Source: JACVRW01 sp036407035
GTDB lineage: Bacteria; Actinomycetota; Thermoleophilia; Solirubrobacterales; Thermoleophilaceae
Assembly (NCBI GenBank): GCA_036407035.1
Contig: DASXAA010000039.1
Span: 1 to 64,000, forward strand
Length of the DNA: 64,000 nucleotides
Direction: 5' to 3'
Shown here: positions 39,132-47,038 of the stretch, in pieces
How positions within the stretch are numbered: the stretch's first letter is position 1
Layout of the letters: each line of letters opens with the position of its first letter
Made by a program: the position numbers and the translations under genes
The notes under the pieces: generated by a model
The model's database searches: none
Seen by the model: the letters and a program-made list of their open reading frames with translations, nothing else
Told to the model about the DNA's origin: nothing

Positions 39132-39877
39132 CGGTGCTCCGGCGCGAGCCGGCGCGCCAGTTCGAGCGTCTCGCCGTCCAGCTCCGCCTCGACCAGCTGG
39201 TAGCGCTCGGCGTACTCGGCGAGGAGCGCGTCGCGCACCTGCTCCCAGCCGACGCCCGGCGCCTCGTCGACGACCGCGCCGGTGGTCGCGGGGTCCCACT
39301 CGAAACCGAGCGCGTCGTACACGGGGACGAGCACGTCCCGCACGCGGTCGGCGCCGCTCACCACGATCACGCCGCCCATGTGCGAGGCGCCCGCGATCAG
39401 CCGCTGGCCGATGCCCGCCAGCTTGCGGTGGCCGCCGGCGTTCACGCTGAAGCCGCCCGGGCAGTACTCGCCGGGCACTTCCCCCACGCGAGCGTCCACG
39501 CCGAGCCGCCCGAGCGCCCGCGCGATCAGCCCGGCCGTGGCCTCGAAGCGGGCGTGGATGCCCTCGCGCGGCGCCGTGTCCGGCACCGCGTGCGCCAGCG
39601 CGACCGTGCCCTCGTGGAACACGGCGGCGCGACCGCCGGCCAGGCGCAGCACGGCGTCGAAGCCCGCGGCGGCGGCCGCCCGTGCGGCCGCGTCGTACGC
39701 GGGCGCGACCGCGTCCTGCTTGCCGAACGCCACCATCGCGCCCGGCCGTGCCAGCCGCAGCGTGGCCGGCAACTCGCCCGCGGCGACGCGCTCGAGGATC
39801 GCTCGGGAGACCGCCGTGTCGAGGGCGGTGTCGTCCGTGACGGACTCGCGGATCAGGCGCAGCGCGGTCACCGCCAT
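39089..39877 (-). CDS. Lipoate-protein ligase A / octanoyltransferase family protein
   Basis: This 262-residue protein belongs to the biotin/lipoate ligase fold. Recognisable parts are RLARPGAMVAFGKQDAV, LRLAGGRAAVFHEGTVALA (the RxxGG loop) and EYCPGGFSVNAGGHRKLAGI, which contains the lysine that contacts the lipoyl adenylate in LplA and a Cys near the LipM catalytic position. It could be LplA-like ligase or LipM-like octanoyltransferase. The 3' end overlaps the ureohydrolase by 43 nt on the other strand. Start ATG 39877. Confidence 0.82.
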   Translation of the reverse strand: MAVTALRLIRESVTDDTALDTAVSRAILERVAAGELPATLRLARPGAMVAFGKQDAVAPAYDAAARAAAAAGFDAVLRLAGGRAAVFHEGTVALAHAVPDTAPREGIHARFEATAGLIARALGRLGVDARVGEVPGEYCPGGFSVNAGGHRKLAGIGQRLIAGASHMGGVIVVSGADRVRDVLVPVYDALGFEWDPATTGAVVDEAPGVGWEQVRDALLAEYAERYQLVEAELDGETLELARRLAPEHRQALAASAASPTSS

Positions 39878-39955
39878 CGAGGCTAAACGATGGATTCCCG
39901 ACCCTCTTTGTAGGATTTATCCCTTGCCCCGCCCACACCACCGAGGAGAGTCCGC

Positions 39956-40447
39956 ATGACAGTCACCGACGACCTGCTGGCCAACAACGAGCGCTACGCC
40001 GAGAGCTTCGACAAGGGCGACCTGCCGCTGCCGCCCGCCAAGAACCTCGCCGTGGTCGCGTGCATGGACGCGCGCCTCGACGTCCACAAGATCCTGGGCC
40101 TCCAGGAGGGCGACGCCCACGTGATCCGCAACGCCGGCGGCATCGTCACCGACGAAGAGATCCGCTCGCTCGCGATCTCGCAGCACCTGCTCGGCACCAG
40201 GGAGATCGTCCTCATCCACCACACCGAGTGCGGGATGCTCACGTTCAGCGACGCCGACTTCCGCGACAAGATGGAGGGCGAGGCCGGCGAGCGGCCGCGG
40301 TGGGAGTCGGGCGCCTTCGGCGACCTCGAGGAGGACGTGCGCGCCGGCATCGCCACGATCAAGGACAGCCCCTTCATCCCGAACAAGGACAGCGTGCGCG
40401 GCTTCGTGTACGACGTGAAGACGGGCCGCCTGAACGAGGTCAGCTGA
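39956..40447 (+). CDS. Beta-class carbonic anhydrase
   Basis: This 163-residue enzyme interconverts CO2 and bicarbonate with zinc. Ligands are C36 and H89/C92 (VACMDARLD; HHTECG), with the D38-R40 dyad of the beta class. The length and the NAGGIVTDEEIRSLAIS segment match the short mycobacterial Rv1284-type enzymes. A GGAGAG ribosome site precedes the ATG at 39956 and a TAGGAT hexamer lies at 39911. Bicarbonate supply to the carboxylase at 11-18 kb is conceivable, but the genes are far apart. Confidence 0.93.
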   Translation: MTVTDDLLANNERYAESFDKGDLPLPPAKNLAVVACMDARLDVHKILGLQEGDAHVIRNAGGIVTDEEIRSLAISQHLLGTREIVLIHHTECGMLTFSDADFRDKMEGEAGERPRWESGAFGDLEEDVRAGIATIKDSPFIPNKDSVRGFVYDVKTGRLNEVS

Positions 40448-41243
40448 CCTCGGGCGGGGGCGCGTCGCCGCGGTCCCCGTCGCCGCTGCCGCGCGCGAGG
40501 TCGAGGAACGGCTTCACGAGGTCGATCGGCAGCGGGAAGACGATCGTGGAGTTGTGGTCCACGCCGACCTCCAGCAGCGTCTGGAGGTAGCGCAGCTGGA
40601 TCGTCGCCGGGTTGCGGGTCATGATGTCGGCTGCCGCCGCCAGGCGCTCGGCCGCCTGGTACTCGCCCTCCGCGCTGATGATCTTCGCCCGCCGCTCGCG
40701 CTCGGCCTCTGCCTGGCGCGCCATCGCCCGCTGCATGTTCGACGGGATCTCCACGTCCTTGATCTCGACGGTCGTGACCTTCACGCCCCACGGCTCGGTC
40801 TGCTCGTCGATCACCTGCTGGAGGTCCTCGTTCAGCCGGTCGCGCTCGGCTAGCAGGGCGTCGAGGTCGGACTTCCCGAGCACCGAGCGCAGCGTGGTCT
40901 GGGCGATCTGCGAGGTGGCCGCCTGGAAGCTCTCGACCTCGACGATCGCGCTGAGCGGGTCGACCACGCGGAAGTAGCAGACGGCCGCTACCCGCGCCGA
41001 CACGTTGTCGCGCGTGATCAGGTCCTGCGGCGGGATCGTGAGCGTGACCGTCCGCAGGTCCACGCGGACCATGCGGTCCACCAGCGGGATCAGCAGGACG
41101 AGGCCGGGCCCCTTCGCGCCGATCAGCCTGCCCAGCCGGAACACCACCGCGCGCTCGTACTCGCGCAGGATCCGGATCGCGGCCGCGACCAGGATCAACA
41201 CGATCACGACGATCCCGATCACCACACCGACCGCTACAGCCAC
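40440..41243 (-). CDS. Slipin / SPFH (band 7) membrane protein
   Basis: This 267-residue protein has an N-terminal TM helix (VGVVIGIVVIVLILVAAAI) and the band 7 domain: REYERAVVFRLGRLIGAKGP, VDLRTVTLTIPPQD and IKDVEIPSNMQRAMARQAEA. Slipins form membrane scaffolds and pair with NfeD proteases; the nfeD-like gene ends 1 nt upstream, so they are an operon. The start at 41243 is GTG in good context. The 3' end overlaps the convergent carbonic anhydrase by 8 nt. Confidence 0.93.
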   Translation of the reverse strand: MAVAVGVVIGIVVIVLILVAAAIRILREYERAVVFRLGRLIGAKGPGLVLLIPLVDRMVRVDLRTVTLTIPPQDLITRDNVSARVAAVCYFRVVDPLSAIVEVESFQAATSQIAQTTLRSVLGKSDLDALLAERDRLNEDLQQVIDEQTEPWGVKVTTVEIKDVEIPSNMQRAMARQAEAERERRAKIISAEGEYQAAERLAAAADIMTRNPATIQLRYLQTLLEVGVDHNSTIVFPLPIDLVKPFLDLARGSGDGDRGDAPPPEVS

Positions 41244-41244
41244 G

Positions 41245-42513
41245 TCACGCCTCCTCGTCCTCGCCTGCCGGACTCACGGTAAGCGTAAGGCCCTCGACCG
41301 CGTCGACGCGCACGCGCCGGCCGCGGTCCAGCCGGCCGCCCTTCGCGAGCTGGGCGCGCCACAGCGCGCCCTCCACGAACACCTGCCCGAGGGGATCGAG
41401 CGGCACCCTCACCGTGCCGAGGTCGCCGACCAGCCCCTCCGGGCCGCCGCGCACGGGGACGCCGCGCGCCGCCGCCGTCTTCGTCGCGGCGAACACCAGG
41501 AAGCCGCCGAGGACCACGGCCGCCGCCAGCACCGCCGGCAGCGAGATCTCGAACGCCTTCGAGTCGGTGTCGAAGAGCAGCAGGCCGGCGGCGATGAGCG
41601 CGATCACGCCGGCGGCGCCGAGCCCGCCGTGGCCGCCGACCTTGGCCTCCGCTGCGAACAGCGCCAGCGCGCCCAGCAGCAGGACCACGCCGACCAGCGA
41701 GATCGGCAGCAGCGTGCCGCCGATCAGCCCCAGCACCAGGCAGATGCCGCCGAGCACGCCCGGCACCGCGGTGCCCGGGGTGAGCGCCTCGATCGCGAGC
41801 CCCACCAGGCCCGCGAGCAGCAGCAGGAAGGCGACCGTGGGGTTCACGAGCACCTGCAGCACGTGGTAGCGGAACGGCATGTCGCGCTGCTCGATCCGCA
41901 GCCCGCCGGTGTTGAGCGTCTGCGCCTTCGGGCCCTTCACCTCGAACCCGTCGAGCTCGTTCAGGAGCGCCTGCTGGTTCGGCGCCACGACATCCACGAA
42001 GTCGTCCTCCTCCGCCTGCGAGGCGGTCACGTTGACCGCGTCGCGGACCATGCGCGCCGCGAGGTCGCCGTTGCGGCCGTGGCCCTCGGCCAGCGCGCGG
42101 GCGAAGGCCGAGGCGTCGTTCTTCACCTTGCGCCCGAGCACGCCGCCGATGTCGCCCCCGCCCAGCGAGATCGGAGTGGCGGAGCCGATGTTCGTCTGCG
42201 GGGCCATCGCCGCCACGTCGGCGGCCTGGGTGATGAACATGCCCGCCGACGCGGCGCGCGCGCCGTCGGGCGACACGTAGACCACCACCGGGAACGGCGC
42301 CGCGATGATGTCCTTGACCATCTCGCGCATGGAGCTGTCGAGGCCGCCCGGCGTGTCGAGCCGGATGATCGCGAGCGTCACGTCGTCGTCCTTCGCGTCG
42401 TCCAGCGCCTTGCCGAGCCAGCGCTCGGTGGCCGGGTCGATCGTCCCGTTCAGCTGGATCGAATGGGCGACGGGCTCGGCGGCCGACGCCGGCAGCGCGA
42501 TGGCCAGACCCAC
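41245..42513 (-). CDS. NfeD-like membrane serine protease (ClpP-class)
   Basis: This protein of at least 422 residues has an N-terminal ClpP-class protease domain (IRLDTPGGLDSSMREMV; catalytic Ser in ARAASAGMFI; Lys in KVKNDASAFA), a central block of about five TM helices and a C-terminal OB-fold NfeD domain (LVGDLGTVRVPLDPLGQVFV). This is the long NfeD1b architecture that works with slipins, here the next gene. The GTG at 42513 gives a clipped signal peptide (MGLAIALPASA); the frame stays open upstream through RALRLTIPTLAV, so the true start may be a rare codon near 42552. Confidence 0.88.
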   Translation of the reverse strand: MGLAIALPASAAEPVAHSIQLNGTIDPATERWLGKALDDAKDDDVTLAIIRLDTPGGLDSSMREMVKDIIAAPFPVVVYVSPDGARAASAGMFITQAADVAAMAPQTNIGSATPISLGGGDIGGVLGRKVKNDASAFARALAEGHGRNGDLAARMVRDAVNVTASQAEEDDFVDVVAPNQQALLNELDGFEVKGPKAQTLNTGGLRIEQRDMPFRYHVLQVLVNPTVAFLLLLAGLVGLAIEALTPGTAVPGVLGGICLVLGLIGGTLLPISLVGVVLLLGALALFAAEAKVGGHGGLGAAGVIALIAAGLLLFDTDSKAFEISLPAVLAAAVVLGGFLVFAATKTAAARGVPVRGGPEGLVGDLGTVRVPLDPLGQVFVEGALWRAQLAKGGRLDRGRRVRVDAVEGLTLTVSPAGEDEEA

Positions 42514-42547
42514 CGCGAGGGTGGGGATGGTCAGGCGGAGGGCGCGC

Positions 42548-42844
42548 TCAATAACCGAGCGCGAACTTCGCCTCCTCGCTCATCATGTCGGGCGTCCACG
42601 GCGGCGAGAAGACCATCTTCGGATACACGCCCGCCACGCCGTCCAACTCGCCGACGAACTCCTCGATCTGCTCGCCCACCTGCGGGCCGATCGGGCAGCC
42701 CGGCGAGGTGAGCGTGAAGGTCACGTAGACGTCGCTGTCCTCGATCGCGACCTCGTAGATCAGACCCAGCTCGACGAAGTCGAGACCGAGCTCGGGATCG
42801 ATCACGTTGGTGAGCGCGTCCTGGACGTCTTCGACCGTAAGCAT
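42548..42844 (-). CDS. DUF59/MIP18-family iron-sulfur assembly protein
   Basis: This 98-residue protein is a full-length DUF59 (PaaD/SufT-like) domain: EDVQDALTNVIDPELGLDFV and FTLTSPGCPIGPQVGEQI, with the conserved Cys after TSPG. The family helps to mature Fe-S proteins. MVFSPPWTPDMMSEEA is the conserved C-terminus. The gene precedes nfeD on the same strand with 34 nt between. No suf genes are in the window. Start ATG 42844 is well placed and diverges from fxsA by 27 nt. Confidence 0.92.
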   Translation of the reverse strand: MLTVEDVQDALTNVIDPELGLDFVELGLIYEVAIEDSDVYVTFTLTSPGCPIGPQVGEQIEEFVGELDGVAGVYPKMVFSPPWTPDMMSEEAKFALGY

Positions 42845-42859
42845 GGCCCCTGAGGATAG

Positions 42860-42865
42860 TAGGGT
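42860..42865 (+). promoter_or_regulatory. -10 hexamer for a leaderless fxsA mRNA
   Basis: TAGGGT is followed by 6 nt and the ATG at 42872. The 27-nt gap from the divergent DUF59 gene leaves no room for a ribosome site and long leader. Confidence 0.4.
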
Positions 42866-42871
42866 CAGCGC

Positions 42872-43348
42872 ATGCCGCTCGCCGCGCTCGTGGTGCTGTT
42901 CATCGTCGTCCCGATCGTCGAGCTGTACGTGATCCTGAAGGTCGGCGACGCGATCGGCGCCGTGCCCACGATCCTGCTGCTCGCGCTCGACTCCGTGCTC
43001 GGCTCGATCCTGCTCCGCGCCCAGGGCAGGGCGGTCTGGCGGCGCTTCAACGAGACGCTCGCCGCGGGCCGGATGCCGCACCGCGAGGTGCTCGACGGCG
43101 TGCTCGTGATCTTCGGCGGCGCATTCCTGATCACGCCCGGGTTCATCAGCGACATCGTCGGCCTGCTGCTGCTGATACCGCCGACGCGGGCGATCGTCCG
43201 CCGCGTCGCGGTGCGGCGGCTCGGGCGGCGGGTGACAATCGGGGTGAGCGGCCCGGGCGCTCCCCCGGGACGGCGGCCGCCCGACTACGACTACGAGGGC
43301 ACGGCGACCGACTACGAGCCCCCTCCGCGCGGGCAGCTCGAGCGGTGA
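42872..43348 (+). CDS. fxsA: FxsA-family membrane protein
   Basis: This 158-residue protein has the FxsA pattern: VVPIVELYVILKVGDAIG in the first TM region, a second TM (AVPTILLLALDSVLGSILLR), RMPHREVLDGVLVIFGGAFL and LLIPPTRAIVRR. FxsA in E. coli modulates phage F exclusion, and its general role is unknown. A Pro/Tyr-rich cytoplasmic tail (PPDYDYEGTATDYEPPPR) ends the protein. It overlaps the next gene by 4 nt and heads a three-gene run. Confidence 0.87.
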   Translation: MPLAALVVLFIVVPIVELYVILKVGDAIGAVPTILLLALDSVLGSILLRAQGRAVWRRFNETLAAGRMPHREVLDGVLVIFGGAFLITPGFISDIVGLLLLIPPTRAIVRRVAVRRLGRRVTIGVSGPGAPPGRRPPDYDYEGTATDYEPPPRGQLER

Positions 43349-44052
43349 GCACGCCCGCGATCGCGGTCGCGTTCTTCGATCCCGCTCGCGACGTGTACGG
43401 CACCGCGCGGTCGGGCGCCACGCTGCTCTTCGACGGCCGGCGGCCTACGATCCACCCGCAGGGGCCGAGCCTCGAGCTGGACGGCGGCCGCGTCAGGGCG
43501 GTGCTGGACGACCGGCTCTCCCTGGAGCTCGAGCCGGTGTCCGACGAGGCCGACCTGGACGGGGTGACCGCGCGCCTGTGCCACGTGCGCGGCGAGGTCG
43601 GCGGCCGCGGCATCGACTGCCTCGGGACGCTGAGCGAGACGCACGAACCGCCCTCGTGGGAGGAGCTCGAGCTGGTGCGGAGCGTGTCGGCGCTCGTGGA
43701 CGACCGCAACGCCGTGCTGGCGCTCGCCCGCAGGCCGCGCGGGGCGCGCGGGCACGGCGACGAGCGGGTGTCCGCCTGGCTGCTCCAGGACGGCAAGCTG
43801 CTCGCGGTGGAGGAGGCGCGCATCTCGACGGTCTACGACGGCAGCGGGCGCCAGCGCAGCGCCGGGCTCGAGCTGTGGCTGCCCGGTGAGGAGTTCCCGC
43901 ACCGGGGGTCGGGCGCCGCCCTGGCGGGCTCGTCGCTGGAGCTCGACGAGCTGACCGTGCACGCGGCCGTGTTCCGCTGGCGGCTCGACGGCCGCGACGG
44001 CGCCGGCGCCTACGAGCTGATGGCGCGCGCGGAGCCGCCGGCGGCGGCGTGA
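43345..44052 (+). CDS. Unknown protein, beta-rich, possible lipocalin/CrtC-like fold
   Basis: I do not recognise this 235-residue protein with confidence. It starts GTG 43345 in a 4-nt overlap with fxsA and ends in a GTGA overlap with the HAD gene. The sequence alternates short hydrophobic strands with charged turns and has no signal peptide, TM helix or Cys cluster. The pattern (YGTARSGATLLFDG, an EPVSDEADLD turn, then VHAAVFRWRLDGRDGAG) resembles lipocalin-like CrtC/AttH proteins. The context does not add a function. Confidence 0.65.
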   Translation: MSTPAIAVAFFDPARDVYGTARSGATLLFDGRRPTIHPQGPSLELDGGRVRAVLDDRLSLELEPVSDEADLDGVTARLCHVRGEVGGRGIDCLGTLSETHEPPSWEELELVRSVSALVDDRNAVLALARRPRGARGHGDERVSAWLLQDGKLLAVEEARISTVYDGSGRQRSAGLELWLPGEEFPHRGSGAALAGSSLELDELTVHAAVFRWRLDGRDGAGAYELMARAEPPAAA

Positions 44053-44669
44053 TCCGCGCGGTCATCTCCGACTTCGGCGGCGTGCTCACCACGCCGCTCG
44101 CCGAGGGGATGCTCGCCTACCAGGAGGAGGCGGGCGTCTCGCTCGAGGGTCTCGGCAAGGCGATGGCGAGGTCCACCGACGAGCACGGCGAGCACCCCCT
44201 GTTCGAGCTCGAGCGCGGCCGCATCACGGAGGGCGAGTTCCAGGAGCGGATCCAGCCGTACCTCGAGGACGAGTTCGACCTCGCCCACCTGCGCCGGCTC
44301 TTCTTCGAGCGCATCAAGCCGAACCGCGCGATGATCGACTACCTGCGCGCGCTGCGCGACCGCGGGCTGCGGCTGGCGCTGCTGACGAACAACGTGCGCG
44401 AGTGGGAGCCGCTCTGGCGCGGCAACCTGCCCGAGATCGATGAGATCTTCGAGGTGGTGGTGGACTCCGCCTTCGTCGGCATGCGCAAGCCTGAGCCCGA
44501 GATCTACGAGCTCACGCTCGAGCGCCTCGGCGGGGTGCAGGCGAACGAGTGCGCGTTCCTCGACGACCTCGACGTGAACTGCGACGCCGCCCGCGCGCTT
44601 GGCATGGCGGCGATCCGCTTCGAGAGCACCGACCAGGCGATCGCCGCGCTCGACGCGCTGCTCAGCTGA
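44049..44669 (+). CDS. HAD-superfamily hydrolase, epoxide-hydrolase phosphatase-like
   Basis: This 206-residue cytoplasmic hydrolase has HAD motif I as SDFGGVLTTP, the variant found in soluble epoxide hydrolase N-terminal and related HAD-IA proteins, where the acid/base Asp at +2 is replaced by Gly. Motif II is LALLTNNVREW and motif III and IV are GMRKPEPEIYE (Lys) and AFLDDLDVN. The loss of the second Asp usually still allows phosphatase or dehalogenase activity in this branch. Start GTG 44049 overlaps the previous stop. It ends 8 nt inside the convergent TetR gene. Confidence 0.88.
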   Translation: MIRAVISDFGGVLTTPLAEGMLAYQEEAGVSLEGLGKAMARSTDEHGEHPLFELERGRITEGEFQERIQPYLEDEFDLAHLRRLFFERIKPNRAMIDYLRALRDRGLRLALLTNNVREWEPLWRGNLPEIDEIFEVVVDSAFVGMRKPEPEIYELTLERLGGVQANECAFLDDLDVNCDAARALGMAAIRFESTDQAIAALDALLS

Positions 44670-45267
44670 GCAGGGCGTCCATCGTCGCGCGCATCGCGGC
44701 GGCCGCCCGCTGCGGGCTCAGGCCCTGGTGCGCCCGGTAGGACTCCCAGGCCGTCCACTCGGACGCCGAGACGAGCGCGGCGCGCATCAGCCCGCGCTCC
44801 GCCTCCGGCCGCGCCTGGAGCTCGGCCGCGAACACGCGATCCACCTCGGCCGCCTTCGCCTTCCGGGCCGACGCGAGCCACGACGCCACCGTCTCCGACT
44901 CGTGTTCGATCAGGAGCGCGCCGCGGCGCACAGCGGCGGTGATCTCGAGCAGGCGTGCGCGCTGCCCCACGAAGGCGTCGAGGCGCTCCGGGAAGGGGAG
45001 CGCGGTGTCGATGCGGACGAGGGTCGGCGCGATGCGCTCGTACTGGCGCCGCGCCGTCGCGGCCAGCAGCCCCTCGCGGTCGCCGAAGTGCTGGAAGATC
45101 GACCGCTCGGAGACGCCGGCGCGGGCGGCGATCCGCTCCGCGGTCGGCCGCACCTCGCCCTCGTCGAGGAGCGCGAGCAGGGCGTCCACGACCGCCTCCC
45201 GGGTGCGCTCGGCGCGGACGCTCCGGCCGTCCCTGAGGCCGTTCTCTGCTGTTGACGCGGCTTCCAC
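44662..45267 (-). CDS. TetR-family transcriptional regulator
   Basis: This 201-residue protein has a classic TetR N-terminal helix-turn-helix: RTREAVVDALLALLDEGEVR, TAERIAARAGVSERSIFQHF. The C-terminal ligand domain is helical and specific. GTG 45267 follows a strong promoter so closely (7 nt after the -10) that the mRNA should be leaderless. It is divergent from the copper-protein gene, and a GCAAATTGC palindrome overlaps its -35, suggesting self-control and control of that neighbour. Confidence 0.9.
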   Translation of the reverse strand: MEAASTAENGLRDGRSVRAERTREAVVDALLALLDEGEVRPTAERIAARAGVSERSIFQHFGDREGLLAATARRQYERIAPTLVRIDTALPFPERLDAFVGQRARLLEITAAVRRGALLIEHESETVASWLASARKAKAAEVDRVFAAELQARPEAERGLMRAALVSASEWTAWESYRAHQGLSPQRAAAAMRATMDALLS

Positions 45268-45274
45268 TGAGCGC

Positions 45275-45303
45275 AGAATAGGTTTTGTTCAGGCCGACTG
45301 CAA
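45275..45303 (-). promoter_or_regulatory. TetR promoter
   Basis: On the minus strand TTGCAG (45303-45298), a 17-nt spacer and TATTCT (45280-45275), then 7 nt to the GTG at 45267. Both hexamers and spacing are good, and the mRNA would be leaderless. Confidence 0.6.
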
Positions 45304-45308
45304 ATTGC
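45300..45308. promoter_or_regulatory. Small palindrome, possible TetR operator
   Basis: GCAA-A-TTGC overlaps the -35 of the tetR promoter and lies 5 nt upstream of a TATAGT hexamer on the plus strand that could serve the copper-protein gene. A short site, so only suggestive. Confidence 0.3.
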
Positions 45309-45361
45309 GGGCTATAGTTCCGCTGTCAGGCGGCTGGGAGGCCCCGGGGGACTTGGAGGAG

Positions 45362-46828
45362 ATGCATTTGACACGCGCAGCCGTGCTCGTGGCAGCGGCC
45401 GTCGCCGGCGCCTGCCTCATGTGGACTGGACCGGCGTTCGCCCAGGGGAACGTGCGCGAGTGCACCCTCACCGGCAGCGAGGGCACCAAGCAGTTCTACA
45501 CGTGCCGCTACGGGCCCGTCACGGTTGCGCCCTACCAGGTGCTCTCGAGCGAGTTCAACTTCGACGTCCCGACGCCGAAGGTGGACGGCCACATCACGGC
45601 GATGGAGACCGACGTCGTCGACGCAAACGGCACCCCGGTCCCGATCAACCGGCTGATGCTGCACCACATCGTCTTCGCGAACCTCGGCGCGCAGATCGGC
45701 ACGAAGCACGACCGCACCTGCGACAGCTTCCTGCGCTGGGACAGCGTGAACACGATCCCAGCGCTCGCCGAGCGCTTCTACGCCGCCGGTGAGGAGCGGG
45801 CCAAGCTGCGCCTGCCCTCGGGCTACGGCTACCGGATGACGAAGAGGGACGGCTGGACCCTCACGTACATGTTCATGAACCACCGCAACCGCGTGGACTC
45901 GGCCTTCATCCAGTACAAGATCACGGTCGACACGGCGCCGAACATGATCGACGTCACGCCGTACTGGCTGGACGTGGAGAACTGCAAGATCGACCCCGTG
46001 TACGACGTGCCCGGCCACAGGAAGCGCGGCGCGACCAGCACCAAGACCGCCAAGTGGACGATTCCGCAGGCGGGCCGGATCGTCGCCGCGGGCGGGCACG
46101 TGCACGGCGGCGGCATGGAGCTCAGGCTGCGGCGCGACGAGTGCGGCAGGAAGGGCTCGACGCTGTACGAGTCCAAGCCGACCTGGGGCAAGCCGAGCCA
46201 TCCCTTCTACCACGTGCGCCCGATCCTGCACGAGCCCGGGCCGATCCACATGGGCGGCTTCAACTCGGCGCGGGGCTTCCCGGTGGCCGCCGGAGAGCGG
46301 ATAGCGCTCGACTCGATCTACGACGCCACGCGGCCGCACACGCGCGTGATGGGGATCATGCTCGTCTACGTGGCGCCGGATGCGTCCGTGACCTCGAAGT
46401 GCGGGCCGAGGCCGGACGACGTCACCGAGCTGCCGGGGCCCGCCGGGCGCAAGAAGCCGCCGCCGTTCACCGTCCCGATCGTGGGCATTCGCGGCGGCAG
46501 GGCGGTCAACATCGCCGCGCCGCGCGGTCGGCGCGTGCGGCTCGGCAAGCGCGGCACGATCACGGTCGGCGACCAGTTCTTCCGCAGGCCGAACGTCACC
46601 GTGAGGAAGGGATCGACGCTGACCTGGGACTTCGAGGGGTCGACGCTCCACAACATCACGGTCGCCAACGGCCCGCAGGGGTTCTCGTCGCCGAACCTGA
46701 ACGACGGGCGGACCTTCAAGGCGAAGCTGAACAAGCCCGGCACGTACCAGCTGTTCTGCGGGCTCCACCCGGTGGCGATGACCGCGACGATCAAGGTGAC
46801 GGGCGCGAAGAAGAAGCGGCGCCACTAG
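45362..46828 (+). CDS. Secreted copper protein: PHM-like monooxygenase domain plus cupredoxin
   Basis: This 488-residue protein has a signal peptide (cleavage near PAFA-QGN, residue 27). Residues about 40-370 resemble peptidylglycine alpha-hydroxylating monooxygenase/copper type II ascorbate-dependent enzymes: LMLHHIVFANLG (His pair), MFMNHRNRV and AGGHVHGGGMELRL (HxH). The last 90 residues are a plastocyanin-like cupredoxin with a type I copper site (LHNITV, then YQLFCGLHPVAMTATI: His, Cys, His, Met). Joining both would give on-board electron transfer. GGAGGA lies 3 nt before ATG 45362. Whether the enzyme is an active hydroxylase is not known. Confidence 0.78.
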   Translation: MHLTRAAVLVAAAVAGACLMWTGPAFAQGNVRECTLTGSEGTKQFYTCRYGPVTVAPYQVLSSEFNFDVPTPKVDGHITAMETDVVDANGTPVPINRLMLHHIVFANLGAQIGTKHDRTCDSFLRWDSVNTIPALAERFYAAGEERAKLRLPSGYGYRMTKRDGWTLTYMFMNHRNRVDSAFIQYKITVDTAPNMIDVTPYWLDVENCKIDPVYDVPGHRKRGATSTKTAKWTIPQAGRIVAAGGHVHGGGMELRLRRDECGRKGSTLYESKPTWGKPSHPFYHVRPILHEPGPIHMGGFNSARGFPVAAGERIALDSIYDATRPHTRVMGIMLVYVAPDASVTSKCGPRPDDVTELPGPAGRKKPPPFTVPIVGIRGGRAVNIAAPRGRRVRLGKRGTITVGDQFFRRPNVTVRKGSTLTWDFEGSTLHNITVANGPQGFSSPNLNDGRTFKAKLNKPGTYQLFCGLHPVAMTATIKVTGAKKKRRH

Positions 46829-46838
46829 GGCGCCGCTT
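46814..46838. terminator. Hairpin at the end of the copper-protein gene
   Basis: AAGCGGCGCC and GGCGCCGCTT (10 bp) flank a 5-nt loop that contains the TAG stop. An A6 run follows on the plus strand, so this is a GC stem without a T run for the plus-strand gene. Confidence 0.65.
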
Positions 46839-46840
46839 CG

Positions 46841-46958
46841 AAAAAAGCGAGACGCGGACTTCGCGCTCGAGGAGCGCGCCACCACAGACCGAGGTCCGTG
46901 GGTCGCGCGGCGGGCCTCACACCTCGTGGCCTCGCTCTTTGCGCTGGGTCCGCGTCTC
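46841..46958 (-). terminator. Structured 3' region with T6 for the minus-strand gene (possible small RNA)
   Basis: GAGACGCGGAC and GTCCGCGTCTC (11 bp, 46849-46859 and 46948-46958) close a 110-nt region. Inside are GCGCTC/GAGCGC and an imperfect CCACAGAC/GTCCGTGG stem. On the minus strand the right arm is followed by GC and T6 (46846-46841), the form of an intrinsic terminator. It lies 80 nt after the PNPOx-like gene. It could be the folded 3' end of that mRNA or a separate RNA. Confidence 0.5.
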
Positions 46959-47038
46959 TGCGGCGGAGTAGAACACAGCCGCCCTCGGCGCGTCAATGGC
47001 GCGCCGGGTCCGACCTCGCATCCTGCGCAAAAAGCCGC

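Noticed and set aside
42872..44669. fxsA as evidence for a phage-defence island
   Set aside because: The neighbours are a beta-rich unknown and a HAD hydrolase; no nuclease, toxin or reverse transcriptase genes accompany it.
46849..46958. 6S RNA or SRP RNA
   Set aside because: The large central bubble of 6S RNA and the conserved GGAAG-type loop region of SRP RNA are not seen; only a generic multi-stem fold is supported.
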